This document shows, in pieces, positions 25,750 through 34,350 of a stretch of DNA of 64,000 nucleotides (positions are counted from its first letter, which is position 1; each line of letters starts with the position of its first letter). The stretch spans positions 2,948,501 to 3,012,500 of the forward strand of contig NZ_CP121679.1 of NCBI RefSeq assembly GCF_029760895.1, read 5' to 3'. The notes under the pieces were generated by a model, which was not told the origin of the DNA, did not search any database, and saw nothing but the letters and a program-made list of their open reading frames with translations. The stretch comes from Ancylobacter sp. WKF20. GTDB taxonomy: Bacteria; Pseudomonadota; Alphaproteobacteria; Rhizobiales; Xanthobacteraceae. Position numbers and translations under genes: made by a program.

Positions 25750-26304
25750 ATGAGCGAAGAGCACACGACCTTCTCGCCGCTTCAGCGGACCCTGCACTGG
25801 CTGATGGCGGCCGGCATCCTCACCATGCTGTTCGTCGGCGTCGGCATGGTCTCGACGGTGACGCCGAAATATCTGCCGCTGGTCAGCTTCCATAAGACGC
25901 TCGGCATCGCGCTGCTGGTGCTGGTGGCGGTCCGGCTGCTGGTCCGGCTGCGGCGCGGCGCCCCGCCTTTGCCGGCCGAGATGCCAGCGCCGATGAAGCT
26001 GGCGGCGCATCTGTCGCACTATCTGCTCTACGCGCTGATGATCGCCATGCCGCTGATCGGCTGGGCCATGCTCTCCGCCGGCGCCTACCCGATCGTGCTG
26101 CTCGGCGGCCTGCACCTGCCGCCCATCGTGGCGCCCAGCGACGCGCTCCACGCGCTGCTGTGGAACGCGCACCGCTATCTGGCCTTTCTGTTCTTTGCGG
26201 TGGTGCTGATGCATCTCGCCGCCGCCCTGTTCCACGGGCTGGTGCGGCGCGATGGCGTGTTCTCCAGCATGGCACCGCACGGCAAGCGCGGCGTCTCGGG
26301 CTGA
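25750..26304 (+). CDS. Cytochrome b561 family protein
   Basis: A 184-residue membrane diheme cytochrome with four helices. His residues in LQRTLHWLMAAG, SFHKTLG, LLWNAHRYLAF and LMHLAAALFHG suit the bis-His ligands. It starts seven bases after the catalase-like gene, so they form an operon in which b561 may pass quinol electrons to the periplasmic heme peroxidase. That pairing is known in other bacteria. It ends 11 bases from the convergent transporter gene. Confidence 0.9.
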   Translation: MSEEHTTFSPLQRTLHWLMAAGILTMLFVGVGMVSTVTPKYLPLVSFHKTLGIALLVLVAVRLLVRLRRGAPPLPAEMPAPMKLAAHLSHYLLYALMIAMPLIGWAMLSAGAYPIVLLGGLHLPPIVAPSDALHALLWNAHRYLAFLFFAVVLMHLAAALFHGLVRRDGVFSSMAPHGKRGVSG

Positions 26305-26315
26305 GGCGGTGACGC

Positions 26316-28301
26316 TCAGCCCAGCCGCGCGCGGCGGTTGGCGACCCAGCGGCCGATCATGCGGTCGGCGATGATGCCGAGAAAGGCGATGGCAAGGCCG
26401 GCGGAGAGGCCCTTGCCGGGATCGGCCTGCGAGATCGCGACCTGGATCTGCTTGCCGAGATCATTGGTGCCGACGAAGGACGACACCACCAGCATGGACA
26501 GCGCCATCATGATCACCTGGTTCACCCCCAGCATGATCTCCGGCAGCGCATAGGGCAGCTCCACCTTGGCGAGGCGCTGCGCGCCGGTGCAGCCGGCCAT
26601 GGTACCGGCCTCCTGCAGGCTGGGCGGCACGCGGCGCAGGCCATGGTCGGTGAAGCGGATCGCCGGCACCATGGCGTAGAGCACGATCGCCACCAGCGCC
26701 GAGACGTCGCCGATGCGGAACAGCATCACCACCGGCAGCAGATAGACGAAGGACGGCAGCGTCTGCAGCGTGTCGCACATCGCGCCGAGGAAATGGTGCA
26801 TGCGCTCCGAGCGACTGCCGAGGAAGCCGAGCGGCAGGCCGATAAGCGTGGCGATGATGACGGAGATCGCGCACAGATAGATCGTCGTCATGCCACGCTC
26901 CCACAGGCCGGCCATCGGGATGAAGGCCATGAGCGCCGCCATGCCGAGGCCGAAGCGCCAGCCGCCCAGCGCCCATGCCCCGCCGCCGACCACCGCCAGC
27001 AGGCCGATCCACGGGAAGCCGATCAGGAAGGTCTTCACCGGCACGAGGATGTAGAGCAGCAGGAAGGTGCGCAGCGCGTCGGCGGTGGAGAACAGGTTGA
27101 CGTTCACCCAGCTCACCACATCCGACCACATCGAGCCGGTGGAGATCCGGTACTCGGCCGGCAGCGCCTCGAGCGCGGGAAAAGCAAGGGAGAGCACGGT
27201 GAAGCCGATCAGCGCGGCAAGGCCGGCCCAGAAGAGCTGGCGCCGGCGGGTGGCGGCGGCGCCATGCACCGGACGCAGCTCCACCAGCGCGCGGCTCATC
27301 CGGTCGAGCACGATGGCGAGCGCCACCACGGCAAGGCCCGCCTCCAGTCCCTTGCCGAGGCCGTTGGCCTGACGCAGCGCGTTCAGCACGTCGAAGCCGA
27401 GGCCGCCGGCGCCGATCATGGCGGCGATGATGATCATGTTCAGCGTGAGCATGATGACCTGGTTGACGCCGACCAGCAGGTCGTCGCGGGCCGAGGGCAC
27501 CAGCACCTTCCACAGCACCTGGCGCGGCTGGCAGCCGGTCATGCGCGCGAGTTCGTCGAGCTCCGGCGGCACGCGCTTCAGCGCCATCATGGTCACGCGC
27601 ACCATGGGCGGCATGGCGTAGAGGATGGTCGCCAGCATGCCGGAGACCGGGCCGACGCCGACCAGAAACACCAGCGGCACGAGATAGGCGAAGGTCGGCA
27701 CGGTCTGCATGAAGTCGAGCGCGGCGACCACCGCGTTCTCCAGCCGCGGCACGCGGTAGGCGAGGATGCCGAGCCCGATGCCGCCGGCGACGCCGCAGAG
27801 CACGGCAAGCAGCACCTGCGACAACGTCACCATGGCGCTGTCCCACTGGCCGAAGACCAGGATGTAGGTGAACCCGACAAAGCCGAGAGCGGCGAGGCGC
27901 AGCCCGCCGAGCAGATAGCTCCACACCGTGACGGCGACGATCAGCCCGGCCCAGGACAGGCGCGGAATATGCAGCGCCCCTTCCTCGTCGCCGAAGGTGA
28001 TGCCGGTGGAGAGCAGCGCCTTGGGCACGGCCAGCGCATAGCCGAACAGGCCGGAGATGAAGCGCGTCATCTCCTTGAAGGTGAACAGGCCGAAGGAAAG
28101 ATCCCGCGCCAGCCAGTAGAGGAAGGCTTTCAGCCAGTCGCTCACCGGCACGATCCACGCCGCCGGGTAAGCCTTGGCCCAGGCGAAGGTTTGCGGCGCC
28201 GCATAGGGCACCAGCACGGCGAGCGCGACCAGCCCGGCGACGATCCAGCCGGTGGGGATGCGGGCCAGCGCCCGGCTCTGCGGCAGCGCGACCTCGCTCA
28301 C
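26316..28301 (-). CDS. tmoV: ABC transporter permease, duplicated ProW-like (candidate TMAO permease TmoV)
   Basis: A 661-residue inner-membrane protein with two BPD-transporter domains in one chain. Each has an EAA-type loop: ELDELARMTGCQPRQVLWKV in the first half and SLQEAGTMAGCTGAQRLAKV in the second. This double length, not the usual single ProW, is what is described for TmoV of the TMAO transporter. The start overlaps the ATPase stop (ATGA). The substrate is inferred from the neighbouring tmm/tdm genes; glycine betaine or another quaternary amine remains possible. Confidence 0.82.
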   Translation of the reverse strand: MSEVALPQSRALARIPTGWIVAGLVALAVLVPYAAPQTFAWAKAYPAAWIVPVSDWLKAFLYWLARDLSFGLFTFKEMTRFISGLFGYALAVPKALLSTGITFGDEEGALHIPRLSWAGLIVAVTVWSYLLGGLRLAALGFVGFTYILVFGQWDSAMVTLSQVLLAVLCGVAGGIGLGILAYRVPRLENAVVAALDFMQTVPTFAYLVPLVFLVGVGPVSGMLATILYAMPPMVRVTMMALKRVPPELDELARMTGCQPRQVLWKVLVPSARDDLLVGVNQVIMLTLNMIIIAAMIGAGGLGFDVLNALRQANGLGKGLEAGLAVVALAIVLDRMSRALVELRPVHGAAATRRRQLFWAGLAALIGFTVLSLAFPALEALPAEYRISTGSMWSDVVSWVNVNLFSTADALRTFLLLYILVPVKTFLIGFPWIGLLAVVGGGAWALGGWRFGLGMAALMAFIPMAGLWERGMTTIYLCAISVIIATLIGLPLGFLGSRSERMHHFLGAMCDTLQTLPSFVYLLPVVMLFRIGDVSALVAIVLYAMVPAIRFTDHGLRRVPPSLQEAGTMAGCTGAQRLAKVELPYALPEIMLGVNQVIMMALSMLVVSSFVGTNDLGKQIQVAISQADPGKGLSAGLAIAFLGIIADRMIGRWVANRRARLG

Positions 28302-29410
28302 TGGCTGCTCCCGACGAGATCGGCGATGAGGCTCGCCCGGTCCAGCTTGCCGAGCAGCGCGCCATCGGCATCGACCACGGCAGCCGGGGCGTCGGCAGCA
28401 AGCACCGTCGCCGCCACCTCGGCCAGCAGCGCCTGCGCGGGAACCACCGGGCCGAGCGGCTCGCCGGGCGTGACCGGCACGCAGACGCCGCCGGCGGTCA
28501 GCACCTTGGCGCGGGCGACATGGCGGGTGAAGGCGGCGACATAGTCGGAGGCCGGCTTCAGCACGAGTTCCTCGGGCGTGCCGACCTGGATGATGACGCC
28601 GTCCTTCATGATGGCGATGCGGTCGCCGAGGCGGATGGCCTCATCGAAATCATGGGTGATGAAGACGATGGTCTTGGAGAGCATGCGCTGCAGACGCAGG
28701 AACTCGTTCTGCATCTCGTGGCGGATCAGCGGATCGAGCGCGGAGAACGGCTCGTCGAGGAACCACAGCGCCGGCTCGGCGGCGAGCGAGCGGGCGATGC
28801 CGACGCGCTGCTGCTGGCCGCCAGAGAGCTCGCGCGGGTAGTGTCCGGCGCGCTCGGTGAGGCCAACGAGCTCGATCACCTTGCGGGCGCGCTCCTCGCG
28901 CTCCTCCTTGCCCACGCCCTGCACCTCCAGCGGGAAGGCGACATTGCCGAGCACGGTGCGGTTGGGCAGCAGGGCGAAGTTCTGGAACACCATGCCCATC
29001 TTGTGCCGGCGCAGCTGGATCAGCTCGTCCGGCGTCATGCGCAGGAGGTTCTGGTGCTCATAGAAGACGACGCCGGCGGTGGGCTCCACGAGGCGCGAGA
29101 GGCAGCGCACAATGGTGGATTTGCCCGAGCCGGACAGGCCCATGATGATGAAGATCTCGCCCTGGCGGATTTCCAGCGTTGCGTCGCGCACGGCGGCGAA
29201 CAGGCCGGCGGCGCGCATTTCGGCGGGCGTAGCTTCCGGGTTCTCGCGCAGGAAGGTCTCGGCATTGGCGCCATAAACCTTCCACAGATTGCGGCAGACC
29301 AGAGCAGGCGGCGCATCGGCCGCGAGACGGGCCTTGCCGGTCGGGAGTGCCGGCGCCGGCGGGGCTGAACCTTGGGCGGGCGCCCCCTGGGCGAGCGAAA
29401 CCATGGCCAT
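28298..29410 (-). CDS. tmoW: ABC transporter ATP-binding protein, ProV-like (candidate TmoW)
   Basis: A 370-residue ATPase with Walker A GLSGSGKST near residue 95, signature LSGGQQQRVGIARSLA, Walker B LWFLDEPFSALD and H-loop FITHDFDEAI. The C-terminal 80 residues resemble a CBS-type regulatory region, as in ProV. It energises the permease encoded next. GAGGG lies just before the ATG. A second in-frame ATG two codons on is an alternative start. Confidence 0.85.
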   Translation of the reverse strand: MAMVSLAQGAPAQGSAPPAPALPTGKARLAADAPPALVCRNLWKVYGANAETFLRENPEATPAEMRAAGLFAAVRDATLEIRQGEIFIIMGLSGSGKSTIVRCLSRLVEPTAGVVFYEHQNLLRMTPDELIQLRRHKMGMVFQNFALLPNRTVLGNVAFPLEVQGVGKEEREERARKVIELVGLTERAGHYPRELSGGQQQRVGIARSLAAEPALWFLDEPFSALDPLIRHEMQNEFLRLQRMLSKTIVFITHDFDEAIRLGDRIAIMKDGVIIQVGTPEELVLKPASDYVAAFTRHVARAKVLTAGGVCVPVTPGEPLGPVVPAQALLAEVAATVLAADAPAAVVDADGALLGKLDRASLIADLVGSSQ

Positions 29411-29521
29411 GGGGCCCTCATCTGTCGGTCGTGACGGCGGGGTCGATGCCGCCGCTCTCGGGCGGCGGCATCCGCGCTCAGGCCGGCCGGCGGAGTGCCG
29501 GCCGGGTCCGGTCGGCCGGGA

Positions 29522-30466
29522 TCAGTATTCGGCCTTGTGCTTGGTCACATAGGCGGCGACCACCTCGTCGAGCGGCTTGCCGTCGACGTCCACTTCCTTG
29601 ACCATGAGGTTCAGCTCCGGTCCGTCAACCTTCAGCTTCTTCAGCACGGCATAGGCGCCGGGCCACTTCTTCTTGGTCTCGGCGGAGGTGTATTTGAAGA
29701 TGTCGCCATGCGGCTTGCCGCAGTCGAAGGCCTTGTCGGGATTGATGCCCCATTTCGGGTCGGTGTAGCAGGCGGCGGTATATTCGGGGAACTGCACCCA
29801 CTCGCCCTCGAAGACGGAGGGCACCCAGTGCGGCGAGTAGACCCACAGCATGATCGGCGCCTTGCGCTCATAGGCCGACTTCAGCTCGGCGAACATCGCC
29901 GATTCCGTGCCGGCATCCACCGCGACGAAGGGCAGGCCCAGCGCCTCGATCCGCTCGGGGTCATGCCCACCCCAGGTCGCTTCCATGCCGAGATAGCGAC
30001 CCTTGGGCGCGGTTTCCGGCGCCGAGAAGGCCTCGCCGCACTTCAGCAGCGCCTTCCAGTCCGGCAGACCCGGGCACTTCTCCTTCATGTAGAGCGGATA
30101 CCACCACTCTTCCTTGGCCGCCGGGCCGAGCGGACCGAGATTCTCGGTCTTGCCGGTGGCGTCGGAGGCCTTCATCGCGTCGCCGGCCGTGGTCGCCCAC
30201 AGCTCGGTCATCACCGTCACGTCGCCATTCTCCATGGCGGTGAGGCCGGTGAGATAGTCGATGGTGACGTACTCGACCTTGTAGCCCTTGGCCTTCAGCA
30301 GCTCGCCGGCGATGTGCGAGGTGATGTGCTGCCCGGTCCAGTCATGCAGGGCGATGATGATCGGATCCTTGGATTCCTGCGCCTGGGCGACCAGCGGGGC
30401 GGTGAGGCTGGAAGCGGCCAGCATGCCGCTCAGGATAGCGGCCTTGAGAAGACGGTGAACGCGCAT
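29522..30466 (-). CDS. tmoX: Periplasmic substrate-binding protein, ProX-like (candidate TmoX)
   Basis: A 314-residue OpuAC-type binding protein with a signal peptide ending near residue 30 (APLVAQAQE). Aromatic residues in HDWTGQH, TELWATT, KEEWWYPLYM, GMEATWGGHD and YSPHWVPS can build the Trp box that holds trimethylammonium groups. Two cysteine pairs suggest disulfides. It is the first gene of the three-gene importer. With tmm, tdm and dmm just upstream, TMAO is the likely ligand, by analogy with roseobacter TmoX. Confidence 0.82.
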   Translation of the reverse strand: MRVHRLLKAAILSGMLAASSLTAPLVAQAQESKDPIIIALHDWTGQHITSHIAGELLKAKGYKVEYVTIDYLTGLTAMENGDVTVMTELWATTAGDAMKASDATGKTENLGPLGPAAKEEWWYPLYMKEKCPGLPDWKALLKCGEAFSAPETAPKGRYLGMEATWGGHDPERIEALGLPFVAVDAGTESAMFAELKSAYERKAPIMLWVYSPHWVPSVFEGEWVQFPEYTAACYTDPKWGINPDKAFDCGKPHGDIFKYTSAETKKKWPGAYAVLKKLKVDGPELNLMVKEVDVDGKPLDEVVAAYVTKHKAEY

Positions 30467-30630
30467 CGTGCTTATTCCCTCGGATGGATTTTTGGAGGCA
30501 ACGCGTCGTCAAAGGATCGTTCGTGGAGACGGTCTTTCGTCGTCAAAGTGTCCTTACAGGAACATCTCTTTCTTGAGAGGCAAATTGTGGGCCACACAGC
30601 TCGGCCGGGCGCGGGCGGGCGCCGCGGCGC

Positions 30631-31356
30631 TCACTCCTTTGGGTAGACGATGATCGACAGGTAGCTCATCGGCAGCGAATAGAGCTCCTCCGGCCCGTGC
30701 TGCACCGAGGCGTCGAAGTAGAGCGTGTCGCCCGGCTCCAGGTGGTAGAGCTTGTCGGCGTGGCGGTAGCCGACCGAGCCGGTGAGCATGTAGATCAGCT
30801 CAACCCCGCTATGGCGGAAGGCCGAATAGGGCGCCGCACCCTTCGGCAGGGTGATGAGGAACGGCTCCATCGCCACATCGGTGCCCAGCGATTGCGCCAA
30901 GAGCTCATAGATGTGGCCGGCCTTGGTGCCGCGCCGCTCGGTCGCCGCCCCCTGCCCGGCCTTGACGAAGGAGCAGTCGCGCCGGTCGTCATAGCCGGCG
31001 AACAATGAGGCGATGGGCACGTTCAGCGCGCTGGCGATGGCGGTCAGCGTCGCCAGCGAGGAGGAGATCTGCCCGTTCTCGATCTTCGAGATCATGCCGG
31101 GCGAGATCCGGGCTGTGGCGGCAAGCTCGGCGCTGGTGATGTCGAGCCGCTTGCGGTGCTGGCGGATCTGCGCGCCGATGGCCTGCTCGACGGTGAGGCT
31201 GACGACGCGCGGCTCGCTCGACGGCGCCGGCACAGCCGGGGACGCGGGCGCCGCCGCCGCGATGGCCGCGTCGATGAGGGCGACGGTCTGGTCCACCCGA
31301 ACCTCGTCCTCCGGCGTGGCCGGCGGCCGGGTCATGCTCCGCAGAGGCATACGCAT
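30631..31356 (-). CDS. XRE-family regulator with C-terminal cupin domain
   Basis: A 241-residue regulator: a helix-turn-helix at about 60-115 (SAELAATARISPGMISKIENGQ) and a small-molecule-binding cupin at about 165-235 (SGVELIYMLTGSVGYR... LEPGDTLYFDASVQHGP). It starts six bases after the stop of the dimethylamine oxygenase alpha subunit, so it is the last gene of that operon. It is the natural candidate for local control by a methylated amine or glutamate derivative and for binding the palindromes upstream of dmm, the GcvT gene and mgs. The ligand is unknown. Confidence 0.88.
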   Translation of the reverse strand: MRMPLRSMTRPPATPEDEVRVDQTVALIDAAIAAAAPASPAVPAPSSEPRVVSLTVEQAIGAQIRQHRKRLDITSAELAATARISPGMISKIENGQISSSLATLTAIASALNVPIASLFAGYDDRRDCSFVKAGQGAATERRGTKAGHIYELLAQSLGTDVAMEPFLITLPKGAAPYSAFRHSGVELIYMLTGSVGYRHADKLYHLEPGDTLYFDASVQHGPEELYSLPMSYLSIIVYPKE

Positions 31357-31362
31357 GAAGGC

Positions 31363-32448
31363 TCAGCCCCGAGACGTCAGGGTGGATCGCGGCGGCAGGG
31401 TCGACTGGCGCGGCGCCGTGCCGGTCGGCAGCGCGGCGCCGTCGTCGAAGGGCGCGAGATAGGCCACCGCCATCTCGCGGTAGCGCGTCGTGCCCTTATA
31501 GTCGGCGATGTCGGGATTGAGGTCGCGCAGCACGCGGTGCAGGCGCTTGCCCCAGATCTCGACGCGGGCGAGATCCTCGATGCTGCACAGGTAGCAGCGG
31601 ATGCCGAAAAGAATGGCATTGGAGCGCGGCAGGCGGAACAGCGACTGCAGTTCCACGCGCAGATGCAGCTTCCGGCCGACATTTTCGGGCGTGACGGTGG
31701 TGCGGTCCGGCCCCCATTGCGGGTAGTTCTCCGGGCTGGTGTCGAGCCGCGGATTGACCGTCATCGTCCAGTTGAGCCGGCGCACCGGCGCGCCGTACTG
31801 GAGCCGCAGCAGGAATTTCAGCGCGCGGTCGAACACGCCCTTCTCATGCGCCAGCGGCACCGGCCCGTGCCATTGGTGGAAGGTCATGCCGACATTGAAG
31901 TCCATCGACCAGTCGGCCTGCGTCGTCACCATGCCGCCATCGATGAACAGATTGTCCTCGCGCTGGTCCTGCAGGGTGAAGTCGCCCTGCGCCTGCCGGG
32001 TGATGTACTCGAAGGGCGGCAGCGGCAGCGTTGAGGCATCGCCGAAGGTGAAGCTGTCGCGGATGCCGAGCGGGCGGTTCTCCCAGGTCCAGTTTATGCC
32101 CTCGCGGGTCAGGGTGAAGTGCTCGGGATAGGACGTCGCGAAGCTCTCCATGATGAGCTCCAGCGTGTCCCATTCCGCCGCCATCATGTGCGGCAGCACC
32201 TTGCAGCGGCTGGGATCCTGCTCCAGCACCTTCGCCCGCTCGCGGCATTCGGCGACATAGTGCTCGTCGACGTCGAACGGGTTGTCGAAGGCCGGGGTCG
32301 GCCCGCCCGGGACATGCGGCTCGATATTCACCGAGTACATGTAATTGTCGTCGGGGAACGGGAACGGGAAGCGCAGCACCGCCGCGTCCGAATTGGCGTA
32401 GCTGTAATCGTCCCGGAAGGTCTCGTTCGGCTTGAACGGAATGTTCAT
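31363..32448 (-). CDS. Heme-dependent oxidative N-demethylase alpha subunit (DUF3445), dimethylamine mono-oxygenase
   Basis: A 361-residue cytoplasmic protein of the former DUF3445 family, now known as the PAS-fold heme subunit of the oxidative N-demethylase from Pseudomonas mendocina. It should bind heme and convert dimethylamine plus O2 to methylamine and formaldehyde. Visible family-like blocks are KVLPHMMAAEWDTLELIMESF, QREDNLFIDGGMVTTQADW and FHQWHGPVP. GGAGA precedes the ATG. It is the third gene of the dmm cluster after the zinc-ribbon subunit and the reductase. By gene order it may be the product called DmmC, but I am not sure of the letter. Confidence 0.85.
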   Translation of the reverse strand: MNIPFKPNETFRDDYSYANSDAAVLRFPFPFPDDNYMYSVNIEPHVPGGPTPAFDNPFDVDEHYVAECRERAKVLEQDPSRCKVLPHMMAAEWDTLELIMESFATSYPEHFTLTREGINWTWENRPLGIRDSFTFGDASTLPLPPFEYITRQAQGDFTLQDQREDNLFIDGGMVTTQADWSMDFNVGMTFHQWHGPVPLAHEKGVFDRALKFLLRLQYGAPVRRLNWTMTVNPRLDTSPENYPQWGPDRTTVTPENVGRKLHLRVELQSLFRLPRSNAILFGIRCYLCSIEDLARVEIWGKRLHRVLRDLNPDIADYKGTTRYREMAVAYLAPFDDGAALPTGTAPRQSTLPPRSTLTSRG

Positions 32449-32466
32449 GGCGGGTCTCCGTCGCCG

Positions 32467-33417
32467 TCAGAGGTCGAGGACGAGGCGCGGCGTTCGCGAA
32501 CGCGACACGCAGGTCATGATGAAGCGGTTGGAGGCGCGCTCCTCCGCGTCGAGGAAATGGTCGCGATGCTCCGGCACGCCGTCGGCCACCTCGATGAGGC
32601 ACTGGCCGCAGGCCCCGCCCCGGCACAGGCACGGCGCCTCGACGCCCGCCGCCTCGATGGCGTCGAGCAACCCCGTCTCGGCATCCACCGCGACCTCGAT
32701 GCCGGAACGCTTCAGCACGGCGATGAAGGGCTCACCGCCCGCCACCGCCCCGCCAAAGGATTCCGAATGCAGCCGCACCTTGGGCCAGCCAAGCGCCTGC
32801 GCCTGCCCCAAGACCGCGCCCATCAGGCTCTCCGGCCCGCAGGTATAAAGATGCGTGCCGAGCGGCTGGCGCCGCAGCGCGGCGTCGAGCCCGTCCAGCG
32901 TGCCGTCGCAATGGATATGCAGGCTGCCCCCGGCATAAGGGGCGAGCAGCGCCGCGAACACCTCGCGCTCGTCCGGCCGGCAGAAATGGTGCAGTTGCCA
33001 GGGCGTGCCCTCCGCCGCGAAGGCGGCGATATAGGCGAGGAAGGGCGTCACCCCGATGCCGCCGCTGACCATGAGATGGCGGCGCGCGGTGCGGGTCACC
33101 GGGAACAGGTTGGCCGGCAGCCCGGCCTCGATCACATCGCCCTCGCCCACCTGCTCATGCAGGAAGGCGGAACCGCCCTTCGAGGCGGCGACGCGGCGCA
33201 CGATGATCGACAGATGGCTGCGATCGGCCGGGTTGGCGATCAGCGAATAGGCGTTCTTGTGGAGCTTTGCCCCATCGCGCAGGAACAGGCGCAGATGCGC
33301 GCCCGGCCCCGAGGGTGGCACAAGGCCGCCGGCGGCGGGCACGAAGGTGAAGGCCTTCAGCGTCGGCGAGAGCGGGGTGACCGCCGCCACCCGCAGGGCG
33401 ATTGTCTGCGCCATCAT
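32467..33417 (-). CDS. Dimethylamine mono-oxygenase reductase subunit (PDR/VanB family)
   Basis: A 316-residue iron-sulfur flavoprotein that feeds electrons to the heme subunit. The N-terminal FMN-binding barrel has HKNAYSLIANP, the NAD-binding domain has VSGGIGVTPFLAYI and YTCGPESLM, and the C-terminal ferredoxin domain has CRGGACGQC and a fourth Cys in IMTCVSR. The start is set at 33417, where ATGATGA overlaps the stop of the upstream gene and implies translational coupling; the long upstream open frame is non-coding. Likely DmmB by position. Confidence 0.9.
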   Translation of the reverse strand: MMAQTIALRVAAVTPLSPTLKAFTFVPAAGGLVPPSGPGAHLRLFLRDGAKLHKNAYSLIANPADRSHLSIIVRRVAASKGGSAFLHEQVGEGDVIEAGLPANLFPVTRTARRHLMVSGGIGVTPFLAYIAAFAAEGTPWQLHHFCRPDEREVFAALLAPYAGGSLHIHCDGTLDGLDAALRRQPLGTHLYTCGPESLMGAVLGQAQALGWPKVRLHSESFGGAVAGGEPFIAVLKRSGIEVAVDAETGLLDAIEAAGVEAPCLCRGGACGQCLIEVADGVPEHRDHFLDAEERASNRFIMTCVSRSRTPRLVLDL

Positions 33418-34016
33418 GGAAACAGCTCCTCCACCGGGGGCAGGTCGCCCGGCGCCTCGGCATCGGCCTGCACGCCCATGAAGGCGGCATGGCTGCGGGA
33501 GAAATGGTCGCGCACCACGAGTTGCGCGCCACAGCCGGCGCAGGCGGCAAGGCTGGTGGTCACACCCTCGGTGATGGTCTTGCAGTGGACGCAGAACACC
33601 CGGCGGCGCAGCGAGCCGGCATGGGCGGTGCGGCATTCCTCGGTTTCCAGCCCGGCGGCGCGGGCGAGCTTCGCGACTTCCCAGATGAAGCCCTCCTCGC
33701 CCACCGCGTAGAGCCGCAGGCCCACCGTCTCCTGCCCGAGCCGATGGGTGAGCCGGTCGAACAGATGGGCGGCGGCGCGGAAGGCGCGGGTCTCGACCTC
33801 CGCCGCGTTGCCGGCCGGGCCCGTCTGCGGCTGGCCGTCGACGGCGGAGGTGCCGGCCACCACCCAATAGGCCAGCGGTGCGCCGGCGCTCTCGGTGCCG
33901 TCGATCACCTCACCGAGCGGGCGCGGCGCGTCGCTGAGCACCAGATGGCGGCGCCCGGCACCGTCAATCGCCAGGCGCTCATAAACCGGCCGGCTCTTGA
34001 TGTTGGAAATCAGCAT
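33414..34016 (-). CDS. dmmA: Dimethylamine mono-oxygenase subunit DmmA-like, zinc-ribbon C-terminus
   Basis: A 200-residue protein of the DmmA family. The N-terminal two thirds is an alpha/beta region; the C-terminus carries two CxxC knuckles (FCVHCKTITEG and AACAGCGAQL), a probable zinc or iron rubredoxin-like site. It is the gamma-type subunit of the heme-dependent demethylase. The ATG at 34016 (MLISNIKSRPVYERL) is used; upstream in-frame codons run into the regulatory region. It is first in the operon dmmA-reductase-heme subunit-regulator. Confidence 0.85.
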   Translation of the reverse strand: MLISNIKSRPVYERLAIDGAGRRHLVLSDAPRPLGEVIDGTESAGAPLAYWVVAGTSAVDGQPQTGPAGNAAEVETRAFRAAAHLFDRLTHRLGQETVGLRLYAVGEEGFIWEVAKLARAAGLETEECRTAHAGSLRRRVFCVHCKTITEGVTTSLAACAGCGAQLVVRDHFSRSHAAFMGVQADAEAPGDLPPVEELFP

Positions 34017-34350
34017 GGGAGCGGTCTCGCGAGCCGATTGGCACGAAGGATGCTCGCCCGGAACATGCCCCAAGCGGGAGGCAAAAAGTTTCCTTGCGAT
34101 AAACAGAAGTGTTTCCCAGGAAACTTTGGCCGTCAAGAAGCGGGCCTGCTCATTGTTTAGGCGCGCTGATGATCGCGGCGGCGCGACCCCCGCCAAATTC
34201 TCATCAGGAAACTATATTGACAAGAAAGAAATATGAGCGAGGCTTTGCACCAAGACCGGCAAAAGGCCCGCCGCCCTAAGGACGGGCCAACCGGCACCTC
34301 CAGAGAACCGTCCAGAGACCAGTGTCGACCAGGACAACGGGAACACGCAC
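34017..34350. promoter_or_regulatory. Divergent control region between dmmA and tmm
   Basis: A 334-base non-coding, locally AT-rich region serving two divergent operons. It holds one perfect palindrome (34111-34124) and two single arms of the same sequence: GTTTCCT at 34088-34094 and AGGAAAC at 34206-34212. A TTGACA at 34217-34222 could be a -35 element for tmm, but no good -10 follows at the right distance. Confidence 0.6.
34111..34124. promoter_or_regulatory. Candidate operator GTTTC-N4-GAAAC (dmm/tmm)
   Basis: GTTTCCCAGGAAAC is a perfect inverted repeat (GTTTCC/GGAAAC). It lies 95 bases before dmmA and 226 bases before tmm. The same GTTTC-N4-GAAAC pattern occurs at 39624, 49 bases before the GcvT-family gene. 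Confidence 0.6.

Noticed and set aside
26643..28544. Plus-strand open frame of 633 codons opposite the transporter permease
   Set aside because: Low-complexity His/Arg/Glu-rich translation, antisense to a clear two-domain permease; no domain of its own.
26316..30466. Plain glycine betaine/proline osmoprotectant transporter
   Set aside because: Possible on fold alone, but the fused double permease and the adjacent DMA/TMA/TMAO oxidation genes favour a TMAO-type importer. Kept as the stated alternative.
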